This document shows, in pieces, positions 1 through 9,754 of a stretch of 64,000 nucleotides of DNA (position 1 is the first letter of the stretch; the number at the start of each line of letters is the position of its first letter). The DNA comes from Cyclobacteriaceae bacterium (lineage in GTDB: Bacteria > Bacteroidota > Bacteroidia > Cytophagales > Cyclobacteriaceae). A model generated the notes under the pieces. That model saw nothing but the letters and a program-made list of their open reading frames with translations. It made no database searches and was not told the DNA's origin. The stretch is from assembly GCA_016786585.1 (NCBI GenBank), contig JAEUUI010000030.1:310001-374000 (forward strand), read 5' to 3'. The position numbers were made by a program, and so were the translations under genes.

Positions 1-1162
1 CACGCTCATCGAGTGAACGGAAGCCAGCCAACACCAGCCCTACGGCTGTCGCGTACATCGGACTTTTCACTGCTTCGATTTTGCTTTTGCCCAGGTGTTC
101 GTTCGGATAGCCGATGCGCGTATCCATACCTGTCATGTATTCCACCAGTTGCTTCAGGTTCGCGAGCTGCGCACCACCTCCGGTGATTACAATTCCGCCA
201 GCAAGACGATTTTCAAATCCTGAACTGATGATTTCAGCATGCGCCATCTCGATGATTTCTTCCATGCGCGCCTGGATAATGTTCGCCAGGTTTTTCACGG
301 AGATTTCTTTTGCTGAACGGTTACGGATACCCGGGATTGAAACGATCTCATTCGGAGACGCTTCTTCAGCGATTGCTTTTCCGAAACGTGTTTTCAATTG
401 TTCAGCCTGCTGTGGGAGAACCATCAATCCTGACTTGATGTCGTTGGTGATGATATTTCCGCCAAACGGAATTACAGCAGTATGACGGATAATGTTGTCA
501 TAGAAGATAGCGATGTCAGTCGTACCGCCACCAATGTCAATCAAACAAACACCTGCTTCTTTTTCTTCATCGCTGAGAACCGCGAGGCTTGACGCCAATG
601 GTTCGAGGATAAGCTCTTCGGTTTCGAGATTTCCCCTGCGAACACATTTGTTGATATTGTTAATCGCGTTGGTTTGTGCGGTAATGATGTGAAAGTCAGC
701 TTCCAACCGTACACCCGACATACCAACGGGTTCTTTGATTCCTTCTTCGTAGTCGACCATGTAATCCTGCGGCATTACGTGGATGATCTGGCTTCCGGGA
801 GGAACAACCATGCGGTACATGTCTTGCGTAAGACGCTCAACATCATCGATGGTAATTTCATCTTCTTTCGAAGACCGGGTGATTCCACCATGCTGAATGA
901 AGCTGCGAATGTGCTGACCTGCAATGCCCACATTCACCACTGCGATATCGATGCCCGACTGATCGCTTGCATCCTTAATCGCTTTTTCAATGGCCTGAAC
1001 TGTTTTGTCGATATTAAAGACAACACCCTTCACCACGCCCTCACTTTCCGCTTTCCCCATGCCCAGTACCTCGAGCTTGCCGAACTCATTTTTCCGACCG
1101 ACAATCGCACAGATTTTGGTTGTTCCGATGTCGAGTCCTACTATGATTTTTGAGTTTTCCAT
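1..1162 (-). CDS. ftsA: Cell division protein FtsA, C-terminus beyond window
   Basis: Actin-like ATPase that tethers FtsZ to the inner membrane and recruits later divisome proteins. Translation from the ATG at 1162 begins MENSKIIVGLDIGTTKICAI, which carries the phosphate-1 motif DIGTTK of the actin/Hsp70 fold. About 387 codons are present and the frame is still open at base 1, so the C-terminus, including the usual membrane-targeting helix, lies outside the window. It is the last visible gene of the minus-strand dcw cluster, 49 bp downstream of ftsQ; ftsZ would be expected next (inference from conserved gene order). Confidence 0.95.
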   Translation of the reverse strand, partial: MENSKIIVGLDIGTTKICAIVGRKNEFGKLEVLGMGKAESEGVVKGVVFNIDKTVQAIEKAIKDASDQSGIDIAVVNVGIAGQHIRSFIQHGGITRSSKEDEITIDDVERLTQDMYRMVVPPGSQIIHVMPQDYMVDYEEGIKEPVGMSGVRLEADFHIITAQTNAINNINKCVRRGNLETEELILEPLASSLAVLSDEEKEAGVCLIDIGGGTTDIAIFYDNIIRHTAVIPFGGNIITNDIKSGLMVLPQQAEQLKTRFGKAIAEEASPNEIVSIPGIRNRSAKEISVKNLANIIQARMEEIIEMAHAEIISSGFENRLAGGIVITGGGAQLANLKQLVEYMTGMDTRIGYPNEHLGKSKIEAVKSPMYATAVGLVLAGFRSLDER

Positions 1163-1211
1163 GATCTTATTGTTAAAAAGTGGTTGTTTCGTTTTAGTTG
1201 ATTGTATACTG

Positions 1212-1976
1212 TTATTCTGCAATGATTTGTCCTTCGTATTCGAGGTTAACCCGCTTGTAGGTATTCCAGCCTTTTTGCGGAAGAATCTCTTTATAAAAAA
1301 TTTTCATCTTCTTGAATTTCGTTTCCAGGTTATCAGCAACCCCGAACTCGATAACCTGACCTCCGATCTGCGGAAGCATCGTGATATGACCTTTACTGTC
1401 GATATCGAGCTGAGCAATCTGCGCACGCCAAAAATCATCTTCACGGATCATTTCGAGCATCTTCATCAGGTTTTTGGTTTCCTTTGTCTTATTCAGGTTC
1501 TCGATCGCAAGCAAGCCGCGGATGTATGAACCACTGATCAACACCACACGCGTGGTAAACTTGTCAGACACCGGCATCACCGTTCCATCTTCCGCGATGT
1601 AGCCATCCGGTCCATCGTTACGCACCAACCGGGCAATTGGTCTGCGGAGCTCTGCCTTCACTACCAGGTTTCCTTTCAGATCGCTGTAGAGTTGCGCGTC
1701 TTTTACAAACCGGTTCATGCGAATGCGCTTCTCAAGTTGCTTCATGTTCAGGTTCTCAAGACTTGCACCCTTCAGGTTTTCCTCGTCAAGCTGCATGAGG
1801 TCTGCGACATCGCTTTCATCGACAAACTGGTTACCTTCGATATTTTCAATCTTGATAACAATATCTTTCACTGCAACTGTGCCTTGCTTGCGTTCACTCA
1901 CAGCAATGAGCAGGAACACAACTGCCAGCAGCGCTGTTATTTTGATTTCACGTTTTATGTTGAAATTGATTTTCAC
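1212..1976 (-). CDS. ftsQ: Cell division protein FtsQ
   Basis: Bitopic divisome protein that links FtsA/FtsW/FtsI to FtsL and FtsB in the periplasm. The 254-residue product has a short basic N-terminus, one membrane helix (about residues 12-25) and then a POTRA-like segment (IVIKIENIEGNQFVDESDV) followed by the beta-rich FtsQ domain. The start is GTG, two bases after the murC stop. Sequence conservation in this family is low, so gene order is a large part of the identification. Confidence 0.88.
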   Translation of the reverse strand: MKINFNIKREIKITALLAVVFLLIAVSERKQGTVAVKDIVIKIENIEGNQFVDESDVADLMQLDEENLKGASLENLNMKQLEKRIRMNRFVKDAQLYSDLKGNLVVKAELRRPIARLVRNDGPDGYIAEDGTVMPVSDKFTTRVVLISGSYIRGLLAIENLNKTKETKNLMKMLEMIREDDFWRAQIAQLDIDSKGHITMLPQIGGQVIEFGVADNLETKFKKMKIFYKEILPQKGWNTYKRVNLEYEGQIIAE

Positions 1977-1978
1977 AG

Positions 1979-3376
1979 CTACGCTTCGTATTTCTTGTTC
2001 AACATATTTTTAATCGGCTGCACGAACGTATCGATATCACCAGCTCCCACCGTTGCCAGCACATCGATATCAAGCCTGTCCAGCTTCTCCATCAGATCTT
2101 CTTTCCCGCACCGAATCTTCACCTTGCTGGTGATGTCGTTAAACAACATATCCGATGACACTCCCGGAATCGGCAGTTCACGTGCCGGATAGATGTCCAT
2201 CAGCACAACTTCATCGGCAATGCTTAAGCTTTTTGAAAATCCCGGAGCGAAATCGCGTGTGCGTGTAAACAAGTGCGGTTGAAAAATAACCGTGAGCTTA
2301 CGCTGCGGATACATTGATTTCATCGAACGAAGGAATGCTTCGATCTCTGTTGGATGATGCGCATAGTCGTCAACGAAGATTACTTTCTTACCCTTCACCA
2401 CAAATTCAAATCTTCTTTTCACACCAGTGAATGATGCCAGTGCTTCTTTTATTACACTCATTTTTACACCGCACAGGTGTGCTGCAACAGAGGCCGCGAT
2501 CGCATTCTCTACGTTATGAAAACCGGGGATACCAAGCCTTACGCGCTCATTTTTCGGACCAAATCCGCAAAGATCAAATTCAAAAAAACCACTGTGCGCA
2601 GTAATGTTACCGGCAAAAAATTGTCCCCGGCTCATGCTGTAAATATGTTTGTTCACATGATCAATGTCAGCTGCCAGCAAGTCAGCAATCGATTCATGAA
2701 TGATCAGTGAGCCACCTTTCTTAATTTGTTTGATGTAATCCCGGAAAGACGTTACCAGACTGTCGTGATCCCCATAGATATCCAGGTGATCGGCATCGGC
2801 ATTGGTAACAACGGCAATCTCCGGGAAAAGTCGCAGGAACGAACGATCAAACTCATCGGCTTCAACAACTACGGTCGTTTCTGAATTCACCACGCCTTCC
2901 ATCACCAGGTTAGATTCGTAGTTGGCTGTGATGCCGCCCAGAAACGCCACCATATCTTTGTGTGCAGTCTTCAGGATATGTGCAACCATGGAAGACGTTG
3001 TTGTTTTTCCATGCGTACCTGCAACACCGATAGTTTTGTAACTTTTAGTGATCAGACCCAAAACCTCCGAACGCTTCAGGATGGTGTATCCTTGTTCTTT
3101 CAGGTAGGCGTGCTCTTTATGATCTTTTGGAATGGCAGGTGTATAGACAATCAAAGTATTGTCTTTACCGATCATTACTTCGCCCGGAATGTTGCGAACA
3201 TCATCCTCGTAATGAACGCGCACGCCTTCCCCCTCCAGTTCCTGCGTCAGTACGGTTGATGTTTTATCGTAGCCGGAAACATTCAAGCCGCTGTGCAGAA
3301 ACCAGCGCGCGATGGCGCTCATGCCGATTCCACCGATCCCCAGGAAATAAACGTTATGGTATTGCTTAAGCTCCAT
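1979..3376 (-). CDS. murC: UDP-N-acetylmuramate--L-alanine ligase MurC
   Basis: Cytoplasmic ATP-dependent ligase that adds L-Ala to UDP-MurNAc, the first peptide step of peptidoglycan synthesis. The 465-residue product begins with a Rossmann segment (VYFLGIGGIGMSAIARW), has the Mur-ligase P-loop VAGTHGKTTTSSM near residue 120 and the substrate-loop signature DDYAHHPTEI in the C-terminal half. Length matches the family. It follows murG with a one-base overlap and precedes ftsQ directly. There is no murB or ddl in this cluster, so those steps must be encoded elsewhere. Confidence 0.96.
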   Translation of the reverse strand: MELKQYHNVYFLGIGGIGMSAIARWFLHSGLNVSGYDKTSTVLTQELEGEGVRVHYEDDVRNIPGEVMIGKDNTLIVYTPAIPKDHKEHAYLKEQGYTILKRSEVLGLITKSYKTIGVAGTHGKTTTSSMVAHILKTAHKDMVAFLGGITANYESNLVMEGVVNSETTVVVEADEFDRSFLRLFPEIAVVTNADADHLDIYGDHDSLVTSFRDYIKQIKKGGSLIIHESIADLLAADIDHVNKHIYSMSRGQFFAGNITAHSGFFEFDLCGFGPKNERVRLGIPGFHNVENAIAASVAAHLCGVKMSVIKEALASFTGVKRRFEFVVKGKKVIFVDDYAHHPTEIEAFLRSMKSMYPQRKLTVIFQPHLFTRTRDFAPGFSKSLSIADEVVLMDIYPARELPIPGVSSDMLFNDITSKVKIRCGKEDLMEKLDRLDIDVLATVGAGDIDTFVQPIKNMLNKKYEA

Positions 3377-4497
3377 TAGTTCTTGTTCGCCCCGATTAAC
3401 TTTTCAATTTCATTCACGATTTCGCGCGTAGCATTCGGCTTAGCCAGTTTTGCGATGTTTTCGCTCAGCGCGTTTGCGCGTTGCTCATCGAACAACAGCT
3501 TCATTGCTTCGTCAACGAGCATCTCGTTTGCATCTTTATCCGCTACAAGTTGCGCGGCCTTCTTCTCTACCAACGCCATTGCATTTTTTGTCTGGTGATC
3601 TTCGGCCACATTCGGTGAAGGCACCAAAATGCAAGGCTTACCGGCAATACAGAGTTCCGATACGGCCAGCGCGCCTGAACGTGAAATCACTACATCGGCC
3701 GCTGCATACGCGAGATCCATTTCTTTTAGGAAATCAAACACCCGAATTTTTCTAAGATCTTTGCCCGCAACCTGAGCTGTAACCGCCTCATGGTAACCTT
3801 TGCCGGTTTGCCAGATTACCTGAATTTGCGCATCAATCAGTTTATCGATCCCTGCAAGAATGCTTTCGTTGATTGTTCGGGCACCCAAACTTCCGCCAAT
3901 AATCAACAGTGTTTTACGATTGCTCTCAAACCCCAATTGCATCAACGCGCGCTCACGCTTGGAGTGAATGACAAGAATATCTTTACGCACCGGGTTACCG
4001 GTCAGCACAATTTTCTCTTTCGGAAAATATTTTTCCATGCCTTCGTAGGCTACACACACTTTGCTCACTTTTCCACCCACCTGTTTGTTAACCATCCCAG
4101 CAAACGAATTCTGTTCCTGCGCCACGGAGGCAATACCAAACCGTGTTGCTGCGAGCATAATAGGTCCGCTGGCGTAACCACCTGTCCCGACAACCGCATG
4201 AGGCTTGAATCGCTTCATGATAAATGTTGCACGGATAAAACTCACAATCACCTTAACCGGGAATAACAGGTTTGATAACGTGAGCGTGCGCTGCAGTCCA
4301 CTGATCCAAAGACCGATGATCTTGTAGCCGGCTTCGGGAACACGTGTCATTTCCATGCGGCCTTTTGCGCCAACAAAAAGAATCTGTGCATCAGGATGAC
4401 GTTCACGGAATTCATTTGCGATTGCAACCGCTGGAAAAATGTGACCTCCGGTGCCGCCTCCGCTGATGATCAGTCGATATGGTTGTGTTTTGTTCAA
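3376..4497 (-). CDS. murG: MurG N-acetylglucosaminyltransferase
   Basis: Peripheral membrane GT28 glycosyltransferase that converts lipid I to lipid II by adding GlcNAc from UDP-GlcNAc. The 373-residue product opens with the glycine-rich GGGTGGHIFPA loop (residues 13-23), has a second glycine-rich loop GGSLGARTINES near residue 205, and the nucleotide-binding region SRSGALAVSEL in the C-terminal domain. The start codon appears to be TTG (4497); the MNKTQPYR N-terminus directly before the glycine loop supports it. It lies 49 bp after ftsW, a gap that holds a strong hairpin. Confidence 0.95.
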   Translation of the reverse strand: MNKTQPYRLIISGGGTGGHIFPAVAIANEFRERHPDAQILFVGAKGRMEMTRVPEAGYKIIGLWISGLQRTLTLSNLLFPVKVIVSFIRATFIMKRFKPHAVVGTGGYASGPIMLAATRFGIASVAQEQNSFAGMVNKQVGGKVSKVCVAYEGMEKYFPKEKIVLTGNPVRKDILVIHSKRERALMQLGFESNRKTLLIIGGSLGARTINESILAGIDKLIDAQIQVIWQTGKGYHEAVTAQVAGKDLRKIRVFDFLKEMDLAYAAADVVISRSGALAVSELCIAGKPCILVPSPNVAEDHQTKNAMALVEKKAAQLVADKDANEMLVDEAMKLLFDEQRANALSENIAKLAKPNATREIVNEIEKLIGANKN

Positions 4498-4518
4498 ATT
4501 CTATTTGTTCTTCTTGCC

Positions 4519-4535
4519 CTCTCCCCGCGGGAGAG
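4519..4535. repeat. GC-rich hairpin between ftsW and murG
   Basis: CTCTCCC-CGC-GGGAGAG is a perfect 7-bp stem with a 3-base loop in the 49-bp gap between ftsW and murG. It has no T-run, so it is unlikely to be an intrinsic terminator. It resembles the short CCCTCTCCC...GGGAGAGGG palindromes dispersed in many genomes (REP-like); only one copy was noticed in this window. It could modulate mRNA stability within the operon. Confidence 0.5.
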
Positions 4536-4546
4536 AGCGATCAGGC

Positions 4547-5725
4547 TTATGCTGCTACTGCTTCTACGTTCTTTTCTTTTTTCTCTTTCACTTCGCCTTT
4601 CGACTTTTGATCGAATACTTCATCGCGTTCACCGCGACTTACGCTCAGAATGATTCCCACCGACAATCCTGTGAAGATCATAGACGTACCACCCATACTG
4701 ATGAAAGGCAACGGCTGACCTGTGATAGGCCCTAATCCTACTACCACGCCCATGTTTACCATGGCCTGGCATACCAGGTCGAAACTTAGTCCGGCCGATA
4801 ACAATCCCGCAAAAGCGCGTTCGCTGTTGTAAGCCGCCTTCATGCCCCGATGCAGAAGAAGAAGGTAGAGTGCCAGTACAACTGCACCACCCACCATTCC
4901 ATACTCTTCAATGACAATGGCATAGATAAAGTCAGAATACGGATGTGGCAGAATGTTACGCTGATCGCTGTTACCAGGACCTTTACCAACAACACCACCC
5001 GTAGCAACGGCAATGCGTGCATGCTTTGCCTGGAATGGAAGTTCTTTACCTTCGATAAAATTTGTAATCCGGCTTTTTGCTGTCGCTCCACGAACACCGA
5101 ATTGCAGGGCCATTGCACCCGCTAATACACCCACCAGCACCAGCATCGCCAGGTATTTAACCGGAACGCGACCGATGAACATGATCAGGAAACACGTAAT
5201 CAGCAACAGAATTGCTGTTGACAAGTTTGTTAATGCGATCAACCCGCAAATCACTCCGCACCACATCAGGATTGGAATCAGTGACTCTTTTATATCATCG
5301 ATGTTTTGCTGACGCTTCGCCAGCATACTCGCAATGTTGATGATCAGAACAAGACTGGCGAAATCCGATGGCTGAAATGAACCGAATACCGGAATGGCAA
5401 TCCAGCGCGATGCATCGTTTAGTGAAACACCGTTGGTGAATGTATAGATCAGCAATGGAATACTGATCCATAAGCCGATTTTTGAAAGGCGCGAATAGAA
5501 ACGATAGTCAATGCGATGTGCTACCCACATAGCCGCCAAGCCAATCAAAATATGACCGGTATGTTTCAATAAAATAAACTCGGTGCTCTTTGAACTGCGG
5601 TACGCCATGGTACCGATTGAACTGTACACCACCAGGATGCTGATCAGCGACAAGCCGAACACGGCTGCCCAGATAACTTTGTCACCCTGTAAATTTTTGT
5701 CTGCCCACTCTTTTACTTTATTCAT
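4547..5725 (-). CDS. ftsW: FtsW, SEDS-family septal glycosyltransferase
   Basis: Polytopic SEDS peptidoglycan polymerase that works with the transpeptidase FtsI at the septum. The 392-residue product has about ten hydrophobic segments and the family signatures FQPSDFASL (mid-protein), GKGPGNSDQRNILPHPYSDF and GLGPITGQPLPFISMGG (C-terminal third). The C-terminus is a charged cytoplasmic tail rich in Lys and Glu. Its ATG at 5725 overlaps the end of murD by 4 bp, indicating translational coupling. Confidence 0.95.
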   Translation of the reverse strand: MNKVKEWADKNLQGDKVIWAAVFGLSLISILVVYSSIGTMAYRSSKSTEFILLKHTGHILIGLAAMWVAHRIDYRFYSRLSKIGLWISIPLLIYTFTNGVSLNDASRWIAIPVFGSFQPSDFASLVLIINIASMLAKRQQNIDDIKESLIPILMWCGVICGLIALTNLSTAILLLITCFLIMFIGRVPVKYLAMLVLVGVLAGAMALQFGVRGATAKSRITNFIEGKELPFQAKHARIAVATGGVVGKGPGNSDQRNILPHPYSDFIYAIVIEEYGMVGGAVVLALYLLLLHRGMKAAYNSERAFAGLLSAGLSFDLVCQAMVNMGVVVGLGPITGQPLPFISMGGTSMIFTGLSVGIILSVSRGERDEVFDQKSKGEVKEKKEKNVEAVAA

Positions 5726-7080
5726 ACGAGTTGGTTTTCCTTTTCTTTCTTCAACTTCTCCACTGCCTTCCTGAACTGATCTCCGCGGTCTTCATAATTC
5801 TTAAAGAGATCAAAACTTGCACATGCCGGTGAAAGCAAAACCACATCACCTTTTTGCGCCTCCTGTAATGCGATATGCACAAGCTCTTCCACGCTTTGAG
5901 TCTCGCGGATAACCGGCACGATGTCTCCGAAAAAATCTTTCAATTTCTGATTGTCTTTACCGAGACAGATTAAAGTCTTCACTTTCTCTTTTACCTGATC
6001 TTTGATCAGATTATAATCATTGCCTTTGTCGATACCGCCTGCGATCCAAACTAAGGGCTGCTTGTAGCTTCCCAATGCGTAAACCACCGAGTCGACATTG
6101 GTGGCTTTGGAATCATTGATGAACTCAACTCCGTTCACAACTCCTACAGGCTCAAGACGATGCGGAGCGTTTTTGAATGTCTTTAATCCTTCGCGGATGC
6201 TTTCCAGTTTCGCTCCTGCCAGAAACACCGCTGACACCGCAGCCATGGTATTGATCAGGTTGTGAGGACCTTTTAAAGTTGTATCGGCCTGTGCGATGCT
6301 GAACTTTTCAGAAAGATTAAATTGCATCATCGCACCATCGTAAAACACCGGTGTACCGGAGCTTTTCAACGAAACCGGAATTTTTGTTGCTGGCGTATTT
6401 TTCGAAGCAAGCTCCTTCGCAATGATCTCATCATCGGAATAATAAATAAACTTCGAACCGCTATCCATATTCCGGATCAGCCGGAATTTCGAGTTAATAT
6501 AATTTTGAAGCTGATATTCGTAGCGGTCAAGGTGATCCGGTGTAATGTTCATTAACAGCCCGATTTCCGGTTTGAACATTTTTGTACCATCCAGTTGGAA
6601 GCTACTGATTTCCAGTACGTACCAGTCGGCGTTGCCATTTGCAACCTTACGCGCAAGACTCTCGCCTACATTCCCGGCCAGGGAAACACTAAAGCCAGCC
6701 GTCTTCATCAAATGATAAGTCAGCAGTGTAGTGGTTGTTTTTCCGTTGGTACCGGTGATAGCGATCACTTTTCCGTTGATGTACCGGCAACCAAACTCGA
6801 TCTCATCAATGATTTCAATGCCTTTCGCCTTGAGCTTCTTGATGATTTCGGCCTTGTCAGGAATGCCAGGGCTTTTGATTACGAGGTCAGCATTCAGAAT
6901 TTTGTCTTCTGTATGCTTAAGCTCTTCGAACTCAATCTTGTGACGCACCAGGTCATCGCGATACTTATCTTTGATTGAACCCTGATCGGATACGAACACA
7001 TCAAAGCCTTTTACCTTCGCCAACAATGCTGCACCTGTTCCGCTCTCGCCTCCACCCAATATGACTACACGCTTGCTCAT
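5722..7080 (-). CDS. murD: UDP-MurNAc-L-Ala--D-Glu ligase MurD
   Basis: Cytoplasmic Mur ligase adding D-Glu to UDP-MurNAc-L-Ala. The 452-residue product has the N-terminal Rossmann start [17 protein letters not shown], the ATP-binding [11 protein letters not shown] near residue 115, and the C-terminal signatures INDSKATN and [19 protein letters not shown] typical of MurD. Length is normal. It overlaps mraY by 4 bp and ftsW by 4 bp. Confidence 0.96.
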   Translation of the reverse strand: MSKRVVILGGGESGTGAALLAKVKGFDVFVSDQGSIKDKYRDDLVRHKIEFEELKHTEDKILNADLVIKSPGIPDKAEIIKKLKAKGIEIIDEIEFGCRYINGKVIAITGTNGKTTTTLLTYHLMKTAGFSVSLAGNVGESLARKVANGNADWYVLEISSFQLDGTKMFKPEIGLLMNITPDHLDRYEYQLQNYINSKFRLIRNMDSGSKFIYYSDDEIIAKELASKNTPATKIPVSLKSSGTPVFYDGAMMQFNLSEKFSIAQADTTLKGPHNLINTMAAVSAVFLAGAKLESIREGLKTFKNAPHRLEPVGVVNGVEFINDSKATNVDSVVYALGSYKQPLVWIAGGIDKGNDYNLIKDQVKEKVKTLICLGKDNQKLKDFFGDIVPVIRETQSVEELVHIALQEAQKGDVVLLSPACASFDLFKNYEDRGDQFRKAVEKLKKEKENQLV

Positions 7081-8291
7081 TGCAGTTTCAGGGTTGCGAG
7101 TGAAAGAATTGCCAGCAGGATTCCCACGATCCAGAACCGGGTTACAATTTTAGATTCGTGAATGCCTTTCTTCTGGTAGTGATGGTGCAAAGGCGACATT
7201 AAAAAGATGCGTCTGCCTTCACCGTATTTTTTCTTGGTGTATTTGAAATAGGCAACCTGCATCATCACCGAAAGATTTTCGATCAGGAAGATTCCGCAGA
7301 TCACCGGAATCAACAACTCTTTACGAACCGCTAACGCAAGCACCGCGATCACACCGCCAAGTGTTAAACTGCCGGTATCGCCCATGAACACCTGCGCTGG
7401 ATATGCGTTGTACCAAAGGAATCCTAAGCAAGCTCCAACGAATGCCGTGCAAAAAATTACCAACTCGCTCAAATTAGGGATGTACATAATATTGAGGTAA
7501 TTCGAGAAGTCAACACGGCCAGAGAGATAAGCAAAAATACCAATGGTGATGGCGATGATACCCGCTGAACCGGCAGCAAGTCCGTCAATGCCGTCTGTCA
7601 TGTTAGCACCGTTTGAAACCGCGGTGATGATAATCACAACAGCCAGCACATACGTGATCCAGGTGTAGTCGTCACCCAGGAAAGGAAGAATTTTTTTATA
7701 ATCGAGTTCGTTGTTTTTGAAAAATGGAACAGTTGTTTTGGTTGATTTAATATCTTCGTAATTCTTCACAGGTGTTCCGTCAGCCGCAATTGCCTGAATG
7801 GTTGGATCAACTTTGCGAACCACTACGCTGTCGCTGAAATACAACGCGAATCCCACGATCAACCCTAAGCCCACCTGCCCGACAATTTTAAATCTTCCGG
7901 CAAGCCCTTGTTTATCCTTCTTGAAAACTTTGATGTAATCGTCCAGAAAACCAATCAACCCCATCCATACCGTAGCAGTTACCAACAGGATGACATACAC
8001 GTTGTCAAGTTTGGCAAGCAGCAATGTTGGAATAAGAATGGCAGCGATAATGATAAGACCACCCATCGTTGGTGTTCCTTTCTTTGCAGACTGTCCTTCG
8101 AGGCCGAGTTCGCGAATCTCCTCACCCACCTGTTTCTTTTTCAGGAAGTTGATCAATGCTTTACCGAAGATGATCGTGATCAGCAACGAGATAGCTGCAG
8201 CCATACCTGCCCGGAACGAAATGTATTTAAACACCCCGGCTCCGAAAAAGTCGAATTGCTTGTCTAAATAATCAAATAGGTAGTACAGCAT
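7077..8291 (-). CDS. mraY: MraY phospho-MurNAc-pentapeptide transferase
   Basis: Integral membrane enzyme that moves phospho-MurNAc-pentapeptide from UDP to undecaprenyl phosphate, giving lipid I. The 404-residue, multi-helix product carries GTPTMGG, the aspartate-rich [32 protein letters not shown] and the histidine motif [12 protein letters not shown], all MraY hallmarks. It is longer than the E. coli enzyme because of a periplasmic insertion (about residues 150-205), which is common in Bacteroidota. Confidence 0.97.
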   Translation of the reverse strand: MLYYLFDYLDKQFDFFGAGVFKYISFRAGMAAAISLLITIIFGKALINFLKKKQVGEEIRELGLEGQSAKKGTPTMGGLIIIAAILIPTLLLAKLDNVYVILLVTATVWMGLIGFLDDYIKVFKKDKQGLAGRFKIVGQVGLGLIVGFALYFSDSVVVRKVDPTIQAIAADGTPVKNYEDIKSTKTTVPFFKNNELDYKKILPFLGDDYTWITYVLAVVIIITAVSNGANMTDGIDGLAAGSAGIIAITIGIFAYLSGRVDFSNYLNIMYIPNLSELVIFCTAFVGACLGFLWYNAYPAQVFMGDTGSLTLGGVIAVLALAVRKELLIPVICGIFLIENLSVMMQVAYFKYTKKKYGEGRRIFLMSPLHHHYQKKGIHESKIVTRFWIVGILLAILSLATLKLQ

Positions 8292-9754
8292 TAGTTCGCA
8301 AACAGTTTAAGCATCCGTTCAACTACTTCTCTATCGTCAAAAGGATATTTAACTCCTTTAATTTCCTGGTATGTTTCATGGCCCTTTCCTGCCACCAGCA
8401 CGATGTCACGTTCTTTCGCCATCATGCAGGCAGTTTTGATCGCTTCTTCGCGATCAGCAATGACCAGTGTTTTTCGTGCATCGCTCGGACCGATACCGGC
8501 TTGCATGTCTTTAATAATCGCCATGGGCTCTTCATCGCGCGGATTGTCAGATGTAAGAACAACTTTATCGCTGTAGCGGCATGCGATGCTCGCCATCAGC
8601 GGACGCTTTGTTTTATCGCGGTTTCCGCCACAACCCACGATGGAGATCACCTGCTCATTGCCTGTCCGGAGTTGTGCGATTGTATCCAGCACATTTTTCA
8701 ATGCATCAGGTGTGTGAGCATAGTCTACAATCACTGTAATCTTTGATCCGGGAAGTATCAACTCAAACCTTCCGACTGCGCCTTTGATAGACGAAAGCAT
8801 CGTCAGTACTTGCTCTGCATCTTCACCCAACAAAACAGCTGCTCCAAATACTGCCAGCAGATTGTATGCGTTGAAATCACCGATCAGTTTAAACCAAACC
8901 GGTTTACCGTTTACTTCAAGCTCAAGACCTTCGATGGTATTGCTGATGATCTTGCCTTTAAAGTCAACCATCTTCTTTAACCCGAATGATTGCTTTTTAG
9001 CTTTAGTGTTCTGAAGCATCACCATGCCGCGTTTGTCATCGGCATTCACCAACGCAAATGCATCACCGCTCAGGTCATCAAAGAATTTCTTTTTTGCCTT
9101 GATGTAATTCTCGAAAGTTTTGTGATAGTCGAGGTGGTCGTGTGTGATGTTGGTAAAAATCGCGCCTTCAAATTTCAAACCAGCAATACGATCCTGATCA
9201 ACGGCATGCGAGCTAACTTCCATGAACGCGTGCGTACAACCAGCTTCCACCATCTTAGCCATGAGACTATTCAATTGAATCGGATCGGGCGTGGTATGCG
9301 TTGACGGAACTACCTGATCGACAATACGGTGCTCAACAGTTGAAATCAATCCGGTGCGGTAGCCCAGTGACCCGAACAGTTTGTACAACAACGTGGCCAC
9401 GGTGGTCTTGCCGTTGGTACCGGTTACTCCAACCAGTTTTAATTTTTGTGACGGGTTGCCAAAAAAATTAGCAGCAATAACTCCCAGCGCTTGTGCGCTA
9501 TTTTTGACTGTGGCGTAGTTGATTTTTTCATGTATGGTATCGGGTAACTTTTCACATACAATAGCACCCGCTCCAAGCTCAATGGCTTTCGCGATAAACT
9601 GATGTCCATCGGATTGAGTGCCCTTTACTGCAACAAATACATAACCTGGCTTAACCTGGCGTGAGTCGAAGCACACTCCTTTCACATCCACATTCATATC
9701 ACCGTATGAAGATGTGATCGAGACTTTATAGAGTATGTCTTTCAGCTCAGCCAT
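8291..9754 (-). CDS. murE: MurE UDP-MurNAc-tripeptide synthetase
   Basis: Cytoplasmic ligase adding the third amino acid to UDP-MurNAc-L-Ala-D-Glu. The 487-residue product has [15 protein letters not shown] near residue 110 and the [10 protein letters not shown] motif, whose Asn-Pro-Arg recognises meso-diaminopimelate in DAP-adding MurE enzymes; the cell wall is therefore predicted to contain meso-DAP. Overlaps ftsI by 8 bp and mraY by 1 bp. Confidence 0.96.
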   Translation of the reverse strand: MAELKDILYKVSITSSYGDMNVDVKGVCFDSRQVKPGYVFVAVKGTQSDGHQFIAKAIELGAGAIVCEKLPDTIHEKINYATVKNSAQALGVIAANFFGNPSQKLKLVGVTGTNGKTTVATLLYKLFGSLGYRTGLISTVEHRIVDQVVPSTHTTPDPIQLNSLMAKMVEAGCTHAFMEVSSHAVDQDRIAGLKFEGAIFTNITHDHLDYHKTFENYIKAKKKFFDDLSGDAFALVNADDKRGMVMLQNTKAKKQSFGLKKMVDFKGKIISNTIEGLELEVNGKPVWFKLIGDFNAYNLLAVFGAAVLLGEDAEQVLTMLSSIKGAVGRFELILPGSKITVIVDYAHTPDALKNVLDTIAQLRTGNEQVISIVGCGGNRDKTKRPLMASIACRYSDKVVLTSDNPRDEEPMAIIKDMQAGIGPSDARKTLVIADREEAIKTACMMAKERDIVLVAGKGHETYQEIKGVKYPFDDREVVERMLKLFAN